From contig JAVKIA010000001.1 of assembly GCA_031459715.1 (NCBI GenBank), positions 1-64,000 of the forward strand: a DNA stretch of 64,000 bases, written 5' to 3'. Within the stretch, counting starts at the first letter, position 1. The number at the start of each line of letters is the position of its first letter. The notes under the pieces are model-generated. The model saw only the letters and a list, made by a program, of their open reading frames with translations. It did not search any database and was not told where the DNA came from. Made by a program: the position numbers and the translations under genes. Origin of the DNA: Armatimonadota bacterium. Lineage in GTDB: Bacteria > Sysuimicrobiota > Sysuimicrobiia > Sysuimicrobiales > Humicultoraceae. Shown one piece after another: positions 9,276-17,641 of this stretch.

Positions 9276-9544
9276 TCACGCTGCAGCAGAATGTTGCCGT
9301 GCCTTCGCTTCGGGTTGGTCTGCCGTGTTCCCTGCAGGCACTTCCAAGGCGGCGATCGGGCGGGGCACGAGCAGGCAGGGGCGTCCGTGTGTCCGGGTGA
9401 CGGAGATAACCTCACGGAGACGTGGCTCGGCCGCATCTTCGTGTTGCTCATCTCGTGGCCAAAATTGCCGGGCGCGCCACAGATGACGCACTTCCCCCTG
9501 TATACACGACACACGTCTTGTGCGGGGCAAGGCCGGCACTGCAT
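9276..9544 (-). pseudogene. Possible frameshifted bL28-like zinc protein
   Basis: From the ATG at 9544 one frame reads MQCRPCPAQDVC then KCVICGAPGNFGHEMSNTK. This closely resembles the start of zinc-binding ribosomal protein bL28 (CxxCG, FGH, SN.). That frame then loses sense. An overlapping frame ending at 9276 carries REVISVTRTHGRPCLLVPRP and IAALEVPAG, which could be the rest of the protein. The switch would lie near 9430-9440. It is not in a ribosomal-protein context, so it would be an extra or decayed copy. The rest of the 9256-9727 gap shows nothing else recognisable. Confidence 0.35.
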
Positions 9545-9727
9545 ATCCCTTTCCGTCAAAGGAGTGAGGCGAGTCTATTCCTTCGACCGCAGCGGCAGGT
9601 TGACTCAGTCGCGCATCCCCTTCCGGCGAAGGTAGTGATCCAGGAGGAGGGCCACCTCGTAGGGCGCTGAAGGGCACTTAACCTCCTATCCCGCCTCCCA
9701 GAACTACGACAGATCGTCCCGCCACAC

Positions 9728-10024
9728 TCATCCTCCCAGAGCCGCGGCCAGGTCTTCCCGCCGGACGTGGCCACTCCTACGCCAGAGGACCTGGCCGTCA
9801 GCGGCGCAGAGGAGGACGGTGGGCACCGACAGGATGTCGTACTTCTCTACCAGGTCCGGACGTTGGTGAACGTCCACTTTGGCCAGGGCCAGCCGATCGC
9901 ACTGTCGCGGGACGATGTCAGCCAGCGCCGCCTCCACCGGCGGGCAGGTCGAACACCAGTCTGCCCGGAAGTAGACAACCACCTGTTTGCCGCGCTTGAA
10001 GGCTTCCTCGTAGTTGTCCTGTAT
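9728..10024 (-). CDS. Thioredoxin-fold protein with apparent ATA start
   Basis: A small cytoplasmic thioredoxin. The first canonical start (GTG at 9982) would give 84 residues beginning inside the first beta strand. The frame upstream, IQDNYEEAFKRGKQ, matches the helix that normally precedes VVVYFRADWC in thioredoxins. That extension begins with ATA directly after the TAA of the upstream gene and 5 nt after GGGAGG, which is ideal spacing. The active site is WCSTC, with a cis-proline motif (SVPTVLL) and a substrate loop later. It lies in an operon with an unknown 111-residue protein. It probably reduces disulphides or a partner protein. The start is either a rare AUA or a miscalled ATG. Confidence 0.75.
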   Translation of the reverse strand: MQDNYEEAFKRGKQVVVYFRADWCSTCPPVEAALADIVPRQCDRLALAKVDVHQRPDLVEKYDILSVPTVLLCAADGQVLWRRSGHVRREDLAAALGG

Positions 10025-10360
10025 TTAGACCTCCCTTCCGGCAGCCAGGGTTAGCGCGGCCTGGGTAATCATCGTGCCGATCGTCTTGTTGTTCATGAAT
10101 TTGCTGGCAACGTGGAGGACCTTCACGCGCGAAACCCTGTTCAGGGCTGCCCGAAAACTAGCTTCGGCGTCGCCCCGGATCGCCTTCCATACATCATCGA
10201 CCGATCCATCGACCTGGTGCCGGGCGGTAACTGCTCTCTTGGTCAGGGCAGGCAGGACGATCCGCAGGACCTCGGCAAACTCCGCAGCGATAGCGGAAGA
10301 ATCCTCCCCGGGGTACCCGGAGGCGAGCTGCGCAGCGATCTCTTCCAGCATTCTCGACAT
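10025..10360 (-). CDS. Unknown 111-residue helical protein
   Basis: The ATG at 10360 follows GGAGGAAAGGC and is preferred over the longer frame to 10387. The product (MSRMLEEIAAQLASGYPGED...) is soluble and mostly helical, with a basic C-terminal half (ALNRVSRVKVLHVASKFMNN). It has no Cys pairs and no signal peptide. The stop codon directly abuts the thioredoxin start, and the gene follows the ArsR/methyltransferase remnant, so it belongs to a small redox- or metal-responsive operon. No family is recognised. Confidence 0.55.
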   Translation of the reverse strand: MSRMLEEIAAQLASGYPGEDSSAIAAEFAEVLRIVLPALTKRAVTARHQVDGSVDDVWKAIRGDAEASFRAALNRVSRVKVLHVASKFMNNKTIGTMITQAALTLAAGREV

Positions 10361-10383
10361 GCCTTTCCTCCGGCTCCCTGGAT

Positions 10384-10655
10384 TCACGCTGTCCTTCCCA
10401 GCAGACAGGCGAAGGAGGCCCCTGGCTCCAAACCTCTGTGGGCTGGCTCGGGGACCAGCGGGGCTCCGGGAGATTGCGTGATGGCCGAGGCCACATCAGC
10501 GAGGACGAACCCGGCGTCGGTCAGCGGTCCTTCGAGCTCCTGGAGAGTGTAGAAGGTGGCATGGCGATAGAACGGGTGGCCGGCGTACTTGTTCTGCAGA
10601 TACCACTGTCCCCAGGCGCTGTCCCGGAGGATTTCGGCGACGATCAGACCGCCCA
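10384..10655 (-). pseudogene. C-terminal remnant of a SAM methyltransferase
   Basis: A frame without any start codon encodes LLGGLIVAEILRDSAWGQWY, then AGHPFYRHATFYTLQELEG and LTDAGFVLADVA. This is the typical last third of a class I (type 11) methyltransferase: strand 5 with GG.LIVAE, then the C-terminal FYTL.EL..L...AGF. The SAM-binding N-terminal two thirds are absent. It overlaps and directly continues the truncated ArsR gene in a different frame. Known ArsR-methyltransferase fusion proteins exist, so this looks like one that lost its middle by deletion. Confidence 0.6.
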
Positions 10656-10844
10656 GTAGAAGACCGTCTGCCCGTCCGGGCGGGCCACCGCGATGCCTTT
10701 GCCCCGCAGGACGGCCAGATGTTGCGAGATGTTTGCCTTTCGAATGCCCAGCGCCTCAGCGAGTTCGCCCACCGACCGCTCCCCGTTGCGGAGCGCATCC
10801 AGGATCTCCAGGCGCTTGTAAGGGCGCCTCCCAGGTGCTGTCAA
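10644..10844 (-). pseudogene. Truncated ArsR-family DNA-binding domain
   Basis: 66 residues with a clear ArsR winged helix: RLEILDALRNGERSVGELAE, then ALGIRKANISQHLAVLRGKG and the wing ending GQTVFYW. It stops two residues after the wing, whereas family members are about 100 residues or more. The next bases, in another frame, encode a methyltransferase C-terminus. No metal-binding Cys pair is visible. It may still bind DNA as a short protein. It is first in the minus-strand group that includes the thioredoxin. Confidence 0.65.
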
Positions 10845-10881
10845 CCGAACTGCCCTGAGCCGGTCTCCATCCCTGGAAACG

Positions 10882-11688
10882 CTAGCGGATCAGGATCACC
10901 AGCGCCTGCATGGCCGCTCCGTTGCCCAGGCCATAGACAGCCACTCGTCCGCCCGGTCGGATCGCGCCCAGCGTGGCCGGTGAGCCGTCGCGGATGATGA
11001 GGGTGCGAGAGGTGACGTTGATCCAGGTGCCCCCGATCATGAAAGCTTCTCCCCGCGCCCAGATGGCGCCGACGAGACCGTTCAAGGTCACACCGTCTGT
11101 CGCGTCAAACTCCACCTTGACCTCATCCGCAGATAACCGGGTGCCGGACCAGTTCCCGCGAGCAACGACGATGTCGTGGCGCCCAAGGCTGCGCAGGGAG
11201 ATGCGGCGGTCTCCTTCGAGGATTCGGGTGTTCGCATGGACGACGACGGTGATGGTCCCATTCTGCGTGACCACTGTGAGGAGGCCGTCACCGACAACGA
11301 TGATGACCCCGCGGATGAAGATCCCCACGGGCCGGCGGAATTTGGGCCGCTCCCGCTCCACCTCGATCTTCAGGGCGAGGATCCGGCCATCGGCCGTGAT
11401 GAGGCCTTTGATCTCGACCTCGTCGCCGACCTGGAGCTCATGAGTGGTAGCGTGGGCGAAGCGTTCGTCGTCATCATCGTCTTCGAACTCGATCTCCGTG
11501 ACGAGATCCACCGGCACAACCCACGTGCGGCCCTTCTGATCCCGGATGACCACGAACCTCGCGCCCGGCGCCGTGGAGATCACGACGCCCTCAATTTCGA
11601 CCTTTCCCCTGAACCTACCGTTGGCCCAGGCGCTGGTGGGGATCGTGACTACGAAGACGGCGATGAGCAAGACCGCAGCCCACTTCAT
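10882..11688 (-). CDS. Exported DUF5666-like beta protein
   Basis: The 268-residue product has a signal peptide (MKWAAVLLIAVFVVTIPTSA). Three or four repeats of a small beta-barrel type domain follow, each with G.V.......F.V..... and D...EI/V..L patterns, for example VEIEGVVISTAPGARFVVIR, IRGVIIVVGDGLLTVVTQNG and LNGLVGAIWARGEAFMIGG. This matches the DUF5666 class of secreted OB-like repeats. An acidic patch (EIEFEDDDDDER) in repeat 1 may bind cations. The start follows GGGAGGGATCCTCTC. It is divergent from the metal-sensor gene at 11987, sharing a 300-bp intergenic region. Confidence 0.65.
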   Translation of the reverse strand: MKWAAVLLIAVFVVTIPTSAWANGRFRGKVEIEGVVISTAPGARFVVIRDQKGRTWVVPVDLVTEIEFEDDDDDERFAHATTHELQVGDEVEIKGLITADGRILALKIEVERERPKFRRPVGIFIRGVIIVVGDGLLTVVTQNGTITVVVHANTRILEGDRRISLRSLGRHDIVVARGNWSGTRLSADEVKVEFDATDGVTLNGLVGAIWARGEAFMIGGTWINVTSRTLIIRDGSPATLGAIRPGGRVAVYGLGNGAAMQALVILIR

Positions 11689-11954
11689 GAGAGGATCCCT
11701 CCCGTGGCCAGCGTAGAATGCCTCGGCTGGCTACGCGGCGCTAGTTTCCGGCAAGGAGCCGGCACCTCAAAGGTTACGCAGCCTTCCCTTTTCGAGTTCC
11801 CTGTTTGCCCGCTGCCCAGACCGGGATCCTCCATCAAAGTTGGGCAAACCTTCACGGACCATCGAAAGTGCGGTGGCCAAAGAGCCTTCGGGAGGTACCA
11901 TTCCTTTCCGGCGCCGGGTTCAGGGGGTTGACGATTGACGGGCATCCTGGCATG

Positions 11955-11982
11955 CTTGAGTCAAGTATCTGGACAATTGTTC
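11955..11982. promoter_or_regulatory. Probable ArsR/SmtB operator
   Basis: Just upstream of the metal-sensor start lie a perfect odd palindrome, CTTGAGTCAAG (11955-11965), and an imperfect dyad centred on AATT (GGACAATTGTTC, 11971-11982). The second resembles the ...ACA-n-TGTT... sites bound by SmtB/CadC repressors. The 300-bp gap 11689-11986 also holds two TTGACG motifs near 11928-11940 that could serve as -35 elements. Confidence 0.45.
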
Positions 11983-11986
11983 GATT

Positions 11987-12370
11987 ATGAAATCAATGCC
12001 TGTCAAGGGCGCGCGTCGGCGTTCCCCCTCTCACGTTCACATCATCAATCCCCGCGCGGTCAGGGCCGTTCGGGAGAGGATGAAATCGGATGCGGCGATG
12101 GTGCGCCTCGCCGAGACATTCAGCGCGCTCGCCGATCCGGCGAGGGCCAAGATCCTGTTTGCGCTGGGGCAGACGGAACTGTGCGTGTGTGACCTGGCGG
12201 AGATCGTCGGGATCACGGACTCGGCGATCTCTCATCATCTGCGAGTCCTTCGGGCGCTGGGTCTGGTGAAGTACCGCCGCGACGGGCGCGTCGTGTACTA
12301 CTCGCTTGCGGACAGCCATGTGCGCACGTTCCTGGCCCAGGGGCTGGAGCACGTCGAGGAACCCCTCTAA
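11987..12370 (+). CDS. ArsR/SmtB-family metal sensor (ZiaR/CadC-like)
   Basis: A metal-responsive repressor of the adjacent ATPase. The core has helix-turn-helix ADPARAKILFALGQTELCVC and LAEIVGITDSAISHHLRVLR, then a beta wing RRDGRVVYYSLA. Two metal sites can be read. The CVC motif in ELCVCDL corresponds to the alpha-3N thiolate site of CadC/ZiaR. D-x-H (DSH) followed 11 residues later by H-V-E-E corresponds to the alpha-5 zinc site of SmtB/CzrA. Having both sites, with a basic extended N-terminus, is the ZiaR/CadC pattern and suggests Zn/Cd/Co response. No Shine-Dalgarno precedes the ATG at 11987; the true start may be one of the nearby downstream ATGs or the message may be leaderless. Confidence 0.85.
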   Translation: MKSMPVKGARRRSPSHVHIINPRAVRAVRERMKSDAAMVRLAETFSALADPARAKILFALGQTELCVCDLAEIVGITDSAISHHLRVLRALGLVKYRRDGRVVYYSLADSHVRTFLAQGLEHVEEPL

Positions 12371-12379
12371 GGCCTGCCC

Positions 12380-14707
12380 ATGGTGGCTAAGACGCTGAAG
12401 CTGCCCGTGATCCTTCCCCAGGACGCCAGCGCCTGTGAGCGCTGCGTCAGGAACCTCAAGGCACGACTGACCGGGATTCGGGGCGTGGAGTCGGTCCAGA
12501 TCGATGCAGTCAACAGCACCCTGACGCTGCAGCTCGATCCCGACCGGATCTCGCTGTCCCGCGCCGAGGATGCGGCGCGTCGCGCCGGCGTGGCCATCGC
12601 CCGGCAGTTCCGTCACGAGACGCTGGAACTGCAGGGCCTGGACTGCGCCGACTGTGTGCTGGTGATCGAGCATGCTCTCGGCCGGCTTCCCGGCATCCTG
12701 GCGGTATCCGTGAACTACGCCGCGTCGCGCCTGTGGATTGAGTACGATCGGGATCGCCTCAATCGCCAGGAAATCCTGGGGCGCGTCCAGGCGCTTGGCT
12801 ACCAGGTGAGGGAAACCGCAGACCGGGAAGGGCACGGGCGCGAGGTACTCCTTGCCCTGCTCGCCGGCGGACTGACAGGCCTGGGATGGCTGGCCGACGC
12901 GGTGGACCTCCCGGTGCCGGTGCCGACGGGGCTCCTTCTCCTGGCCTACCTGGCCGGCGGCTGGTTTCCCCTGCGGGGAGCGCTGCGGGCATTCCGTCGC
13001 CGGCGTGTCGACATCGACGTTCTGATGGTGATCGCGGCGATCGGCGCGGCCGCCCTGAACCGCTGGGCGGAAGGAGCCGTGCTGCTGTTTCTCTTCTCCC
13101 TGGGCCATGCGCTGGAGCGCTACGCCATGGACCGGGCGCGCCGGGCCATCCAGGCCATCGTGCAACTGGCGCCGCGCGAAGCCGCGGTCCGGCGGGACGG
13201 ACGGGAGGCAACCGTCCCCGTCGACGAGGTGCAGGCGGGAGAAATCATCATCGTCAAGCCCGGAGAGCGGATCCCCCTGGACGGTGAGGTGGTCGCCGGG
13301 CGGTCTTCCGCGAATCAGGCGCCCATTACCGGGGAGTCGATGCCCGTGCCGAAAGGGCCCGGCAGCGCGGTGTTCGCGGGGTCGGTCAACCTCGACGGCG
13401 CCCTGGAGGTCAAGGTTACCCGCGCCGCCCGCGAGACGACGCTGGCGAAGATCGCCCGGCTGGTGCAGGAGGCGCAGGCCCAGAAGTCGCCCACACAGCG
13501 CTTCACCGAACGGGTCGCCCGCTACCTGGTTCCGGGCGTCCTGGGGGCGGCGGCCCTGATGGTGACGGTCCCTCCCCTTTTGGGCACGCCGTTCCGCGAG
13601 GCATTCTACCGGGCCATGACACTCCTGGTGGCTGCGTCTCCCTGCGCCCTGGCCATCGCCACTCCGGCCGCGGTACTCTCGGCGGTCGGCCGGGCGGCGC
13701 TGAACGGGATCCTGGTCAAGGGGGGCACCTACCTGGAGGAGGCCGGCGCGGTTCAGGTAGTGGCTCTGGACAAGACCGGTACCCTGACACTCGGCGAGCC
13801 GGCAGTGACCGATGTGCTCCCACGGGCCGTTGCGGAGGAGGACCTCCTCCGTGTGGCCGCCGCCGTGGAGCGACGCTCGGACCATCCGCTGGCTCGCGCG
13901 ATTGCCGGGTTCGCCGACAGGCGTGATCTTCATATCCCGGACGCCACGGAGGTCCGGGAAGTCCCCGGAAAGGGCATCATCGGCGTCGTGGAGGGGGCGG
14001 ACGTGGCAATCGGGACCCCGCACCTCTTCGACGAACTGCGCCGGCCGGTTCCACGGGACGTCCGAAAGCAGGTTCGCCGCCTGCAGGCCGCGGGCAAGAC
14101 CGCGGTGCTGGTGGCCCGGCAGAGTGAGGTCCTGGGGATCATTGCACTGGCCGATGTGCCCCGCGCGACAGCCCGGCTGGCCCTGGGAAGAATGAAGGAA
14201 CTGGGCGTCCGGCACCTGGTCATGTTGACCGGTGACAACCCTGCGGTCGCGAAGGTCATCGGCCGCGACCTCGGGGTCGACGAGATCCGGGCCGGCCTGC
14301 TGCCGGAGGAGAAGGTGGCGGCCGTGCGGGACCTGATGGCCCGCAACGGAAAGGTGGCCATGGTCGGCGACGGGGTCAACGACGGACCGGCCCTGGCCGC
14401 CGCGACCGTGGGCGTCGCCATCGGGGTGGGCGGGAGCGACGTCGCGCTGGAGACCGCCGACATCGCCCTGATGACCGACGATCTGGGGCGGTTGCCTTAC
14501 GTCGTCGGTCTCAGCCGCGCGGCGCGGCAGGTCATCCGGCAGAACCTGGCGCTGTCGCTGGGCATAATCGCCCTGCTGGTACTCACCACGGTCGCGGGCA
14601 TCATGACCCTCCCGGTCGCAGTATTCCTGCACGAGGGCAGCACACTGCTGGTCGTGTTGAACGCCCTGCGCCTGCTCGCCTATGGCGGCAGGGAGGGTTT
14701 GGGATAG
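12380..14707 (+). CDS. P1B-type metal-exporting ATPase, P1B-4-like
   Basis: The 775-residue product has two N-terminal HMA domains: CERC at about residue 17 and CADC at about 90. The membrane motif is SPCAL (about 419), not CPC. The actuator has TGES, phosphorylation is at DKTGTLT (about 463), the nucleotide site has SDHPL, the hinge is GDGVND (about 662), and the last membrane helix carries HEGST (about 751). SPC plus HEG[GST]T is the P1B-4 signature (CoaT, CtpD, PfeT; Co, Fe, Zn and similar divalent ions). P1B-4 members usually lack HMA domains, so two here is unusual. It begins 10 bp after the metal sensor and is almost certainly controlled by it. Confidence 0.88.
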   Translation: MVAKTLKLPVILPQDASACERCVRNLKARLTGIRGVESVQIDAVNSTLTLQLDPDRISLSRAEDAARRAGVAIARQFRHETLELQGLDCADCVLVIEHALGRLPGILAVSVNYAASRLWIEYDRDRLNRQEILGRVQALGYQVRETADREGHGREVLLALLAGGLTGLGWLADAVDLPVPVPTGLLLLAYLAGGWFPLRGALRAFRRRRVDIDVLMVIAAIGAAALNRWAEGAVLLFLFSLGHALERYAMDRARRAIQAIVQLAPREAAVRRDGREATVPVDEVQAGEIIIVKPGERIPLDGEVVAGRSSANQAPITGESMPVPKGPGSAVFAGSVNLDGALEVKVTRAARETTLAKIARLVQEAQAQKSPTQRFTERVARYLVPGVLGAAALMVTVPPLLGTPFREAFYRAMTLLVAASPCALAIATPAAVLSAVGRAALNGILVKGGTYLEEAGAVQVVALDKTGTLTLGEPAVTDVLPRAVAEEDLLRVAAAVERRSDHPLARAIAGFADRRDLHIPDATEVREVPGKGIIGVVEGADVAIGTPHLFDELRRPVPRDVRKQVRRLQAAGKTAVLVARQSEVLGIIALADVPRATARLALGRMKELGVRHLVMLTGDNPAVAKVIGRDLGVDEIRAGLLPEEKVAAVRDLMARNGKVAMVGDGVNDGPALAAATVGVAIGVGGSDVALETADIALMTDDLGRLPYVVGLSRAARQVIRQNLALSLGIIALLVLTTVAGIMTLPVAVFLHEGSTLLVVLNALRLLAYGGREGLG

Positions 14708-14746
14708 GTAGGGGAGGTGGCATCTCATATCCAGGGGGAGGGATCG

Positions 14747-15139
14747 ATGAAACGATTACGCCTTGTCGCACTGGTGGCGGCATTGCTGGCGGTCAGTTTC
14801 ACCCTCCGGACGCCAGTTGTGGCCCATGCCAGGCTCGTGCGGGCTGAGCCTGCACCGGGGAGTGTGGTGAGAATGGCGCCTCAGGTGGTCCGGTTGTGGT
14901 TCGCACTCGGCGGGGAGGAGCTCGACCCGCAGCGCAGTACAGTCTCTGTCTGGGACCGCCGCGGTCGGCGGGTAGACGACGGAAAGGGCGGTGTCGATCT
15001 GAATGACCTGGACCGGAGGTCGATGGTTGCGCGGCTGCCGCAGATCGGGCCGGGAACGTACACGGTGAGGTGGAAGGCAGTATCGGTCCCCGATGGTAAC
15101 GCAGCCGAGGGGCGCTTTCAGTTCACAGTGAGGAAGTGA
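14747..15139 (+). CDS. Exported CopC-domain protein
   Basis: Start at the ATG at 14747 after GGGGGAGGG; a longer frame from 14717 lacks a signal peptide start. The 130-residue product has a signal peptide ending AHA and a CopC fold beginning HARLVRAEPAPGSVV. In CopC proteins the mature N-terminal His and a C-terminal DGH motif bind Cu(II). Here the corresponding segment reads SVPDGN, so one His ligand is replaced by Asn. Copper affinity may be lost or changed. It follows the ATPase by 40 bp and precedes a CopC-CopD fusion, so it belongs to the same metal cluster. Confidence 0.8.
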   Translation: MKRLRLVALVAALLAVSFTLRTPVVAHARLVRAEPAPGSVVRMAPQVVRLWFALGGEELDPQRSTVSVWDRRGRRVDDGKGGVDLNDLDRRSMVARLPQIGPGTYTVRWKAVSVPDGNAAEGRFQFTVRK

Positions 15140-15193
15140 CCGTGTACCAGAGGATTACATCATTGAACAAGTGAATGCCTGGCCGCGTGACGG

Positions 15194-17641
15194 ATGGCCG
15201 GCACGTTCCTTGTCCTCATTCTGCGACTCGATCCGGCGTTTCGAGCAGGCAAACCCCTTCCGTTGATGGTGCGCTTGATTCTGCGGCTTCTCCCTCTGCT
15301 GCTTATGGCTGGCGTCTGGGCTGCCTCGGCAACACCGGCCGCCGCCCACGGCCTGCTTGAGCGCTCTGATCCGCCCGCAGGTGCTTCCCTGGCCGAGGCT
15401 CCCCGCCGGGTTGTGCTGCGGTTCACCGAGCCGGTGGATCCCAAGTTCAGCACGGCCATTGTACTCGATCGCGACGGGCGGCAGGTGTCACGGGATGCTG
15501 TCATCTCCTCAGACCGTCGCCAGCTCACCCTGACCCTGACTGCCCTCGGGCAGGGTGTGTACACGGTGAAGTGGCGGGTGCTCTGGCCGCTGGATGGCCA
15601 CACCACAAGCAATTTCTTTGTCTTTGCCGTCGGCGAGGCCGCCCCTGCCGGTGCAACTGGGGCCGGCGTGGGGGCGGTCGAAACCATCCGCGTCGTCGTG
15701 CGCTGGGTGGGTTTTATCACCGCTCTGCTGCTGGCGGGTAGCGCGTTCTTTCAGATGCTCGTCCTCCAGCCCGGCCTGACGCGGCTGGCTGCTCCGGAGG
15801 CGGGTCGGACAGGCGCGGGGGCAACCGCGACGCTCAGGCGGCTGACGGTCTTCGCCGCACCGCTCCTTCTGGTCAGTGTGGCCGTGGAGTTTGCCGTGCA
15901 GACCAGGGAGCTCCTCGGCGTCTCATTGCTGCGCGTGCTGACCGACGGGATGCTCTGGCCCCTCCTCGGAGGCACGAAACCCGGCTGGAGCGCCCTCCTG
16001 CGGGGGGCGATGGCGGTCCTCATCCTCCTACCGAACTCGCCGCGGGGAAGGATCCTGCGGGCGGGGGCTTTTCTGTGGGTCATCCTCTTCGGCGCGGTGG
16101 CGATGGCAGCCGGCGGCCCGGCGGCCCTCTTGCGCGTCGGCGCGCCGGCGGTGCCGGTGATCCTCTCGGCCCACGTTTACGCGGTGGTTGTGGTTATGAT
16201 CGCCCTGATCTTGCCCACAATCCCGGGTGCTCGGGTGCCGGACATGCACTGGGTGGGTGCGTTCGCAGGCCCCGTACTGCTGGCGGGGGTGACGATGAAC
16301 GCGCACGCGGCCGGTGGGGGTTTGCTGGCCGTGTCCGCCGACTGGCTCCACCTCCTGGCCGCGTCACTGTGGGTCGGCGGACTGCCCGCGCTCCTTCTCG
16401 TCCTGCGCACTACAGCTTCCGGCGATCGCCCGGCCCTCGCCCGGACACTGGTGCCGAGGTTCTCCACGGTGGCGGCGGTGAGCCTGGGGGTTCTCACCAT
16501 CACGGGCCTGTATGCCACCTGGCTCTACGTGCCTGCCCTGCGGGCATTCACCACCACCACGTACGGCCGGATCCTGCTGGCTAAGCTGCTTCTCGTCGTA
16601 CCCCTGGTGGGGCTGGGCGCCGCCAACCGTTATCTCTTCCGTCCCCGGCTCTTCGCAGGCAGCGGCCGGTCGGCTCCGCTCCATTTCTTTCTCCGTGCGG
16701 TGACTGGTGAAATCGGGCTGGGCGCGGCGATCCTGCTGGCGGTGGCTGCTCTGACCATCACCCCGCCGTCCGGAGTCGTGCTGCGGGCGCCTGCGGTGCA
16801 GAAGCCCCTCACCCTTGCCGGCCTGGCGGAGGACGTCCGGGTCACCCTGAGCATCACCGCTGCGCGTCCAGGGTGGAACCGCTTCGAGGCGATACCGGTG
16901 GACGGCACAGGTCGCCCCATCGCGAGCGCGGCCCGGATCTTCCTGCGCCTGACGAAGCTCGACGAAGACCTCGACCCCGTTGTCATCCCCCTCACTCACC
17001 AGGGCCAGGGCCGGTACAGTGCGGAGGATGCGGCTCTCGGTCTCCCCGGGTGGTGGCAGGTGGAAGTCGTCGTCCGGCGCCGCGGCAGAATGGATGTCTC
17101 CACAAGCTTTCCGCTCCGTCTGGGCGATGGTCCGACGGCGACGGAGCCTGCGGCCGCACGCCTCCTGCAGCAGGCACAAGAGGCCATGAGCCGCGTGCGG
17201 GCCTGGCGGGAGGTCCAGCAGGTGACCGACGGATCCGGTAACCTGCTTGTGGCCACGTTCGAGTTGGTACGGCCCGACCGCATGCGCTACCGGACATCAG
17301 GAGGCGGCGAAGCCATCCTCATCGGTGGCGACCGGTATGTGCGCAGCGGAACAGGTCCCTGGGTGAGGGATACGCTCGAGCCTCCCTTCGGTGTGGAGGA
17401 CTACTTCCAGTCATACACGCGGGATGCTCAGTCCGTGGTGCTGGGCCGGCGGGATCGTTGTGCCGACCGGTGGTGCCGGGTCGTGCTCTGGGAAACGCCC
17501 GATCGGAGCGCGGCCCTGGCGGCCTGGGTCGGCGAAGGGGATCGGAGGATGTACCGCCTCATGATGGTCGCGGAGGCGCACTTCATGGACTCACGCCTGA
17601 CCGGCTTTGACGCGAACCTGCGTATCATGCCGCCGGAGTAG
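15194..17641 (+). CDS. CopC-CopD fusion with extra C-terminal exported domains
   Basis: An 815-residue YcnJ-type protein. After a signal sequence (LRLLPLLLMAGVWAASATPA, ending AAAHG) comes a CopC domain (about 52-150) with an intact DGH motif near residue 133. Eight or nine membrane helices (about 165-545) form the CopD part. An FixH/YtkA-like beta domain (about 550-645, LTLAGLAEDVRVTLSITAAR) is followed by a tail of about 170 residues (LLQQAQEAMSRVRAWREVQQ, then RPDRMRYRTSGGGEAILIGG) resembling LolA-type lipoprotein carrier folds. The start is uncertain: the ATG at 15266 begins the signal peptide more cleanly. Likely role: copper uptake or delivery at the membrane. The LolA-like tail is unusual for the family. 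Confidence 0.82.
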   Translation: MAGTFLVLILRLDPAFRAGKPLPLMVRLILRLLPLLLMAGVWAASATPAAAHGLLERSDPPAGASLAEAPRRVVLRFTEPVDPKFSTAIVLDRDGRQVSRDAVISSDRRQLTLTLTALGQGVYTVKWRVLWPLDGHTTSNFFVFAVGEAAPAGATGAGVGAVETIRVVVRWVGFITALLLAGSAFFQMLVLQPGLTRLAAPEAGRTGAGATATLRRLTVFAAPLLLVSVAVEFAVQTRELLGVSLLRVLTDGMLWPLLGGTKPGWSALLRGAMAVLILLPNSPRGRILRAGAFLWVILFGAVAMAAGGPAALLRVGAPAVPVILSAHVYAVVVVMIALILPTIPGARVPDMHWVGAFAGPVLLAGVTMNAHAAGGGLLAVSADWLHLLAASLWVGGLPALLLVLRTTASGDRPALARTLVPRFSTVAAVSLGVLTITGLYATWLYVPALRAFTTTTYGRILLAKLLLVVPLVGLGAANRYLFRPRLFAGSGRSAPLHFFLRAVTGEIGLGAAILLAVAALTITPPSGVVLRAPAVQKPLTLAGLAEDVRVTLSITAARPGWNRFEAIPVDGTGRPIASAARIFLRLTKLDEDLDPVVIPLTHQGQGRYSAEDAALGLPGWWQVEVVVRRRGRMDVSTSFPLRLGDGPTATEPAAARLLQQAQEAMSRVRAWREVQQVTDGSGNLLVATFELVRPDRMRYRTSGGGEAILIGGDRYVRSGTGPWVRDTLEPPFGVEDYFQSYTRDAQSVVLGRRDRCADRWCRVVLWETPDRSAALAAWVGEGDRRMYRLMMVAEAHFMDSRLTGFDANLRIMPPE

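Noticed and set aside
12380-14707. Copper-exporting (CopA, P1B-1) identity for the ATPase, suggested by CopC/CopD neighbours
   Set aside because: The membrane motif is SPC rather than CPC and the last helix has HEGST, which fit the P1B-4 group.
11993-14728. Very long open frame antisense to the metal ATPase
   Set aside because: Composition is rich in Arg, Gln, Gly and His as expected of the reverse frame of a GC-rich gene; no domains.
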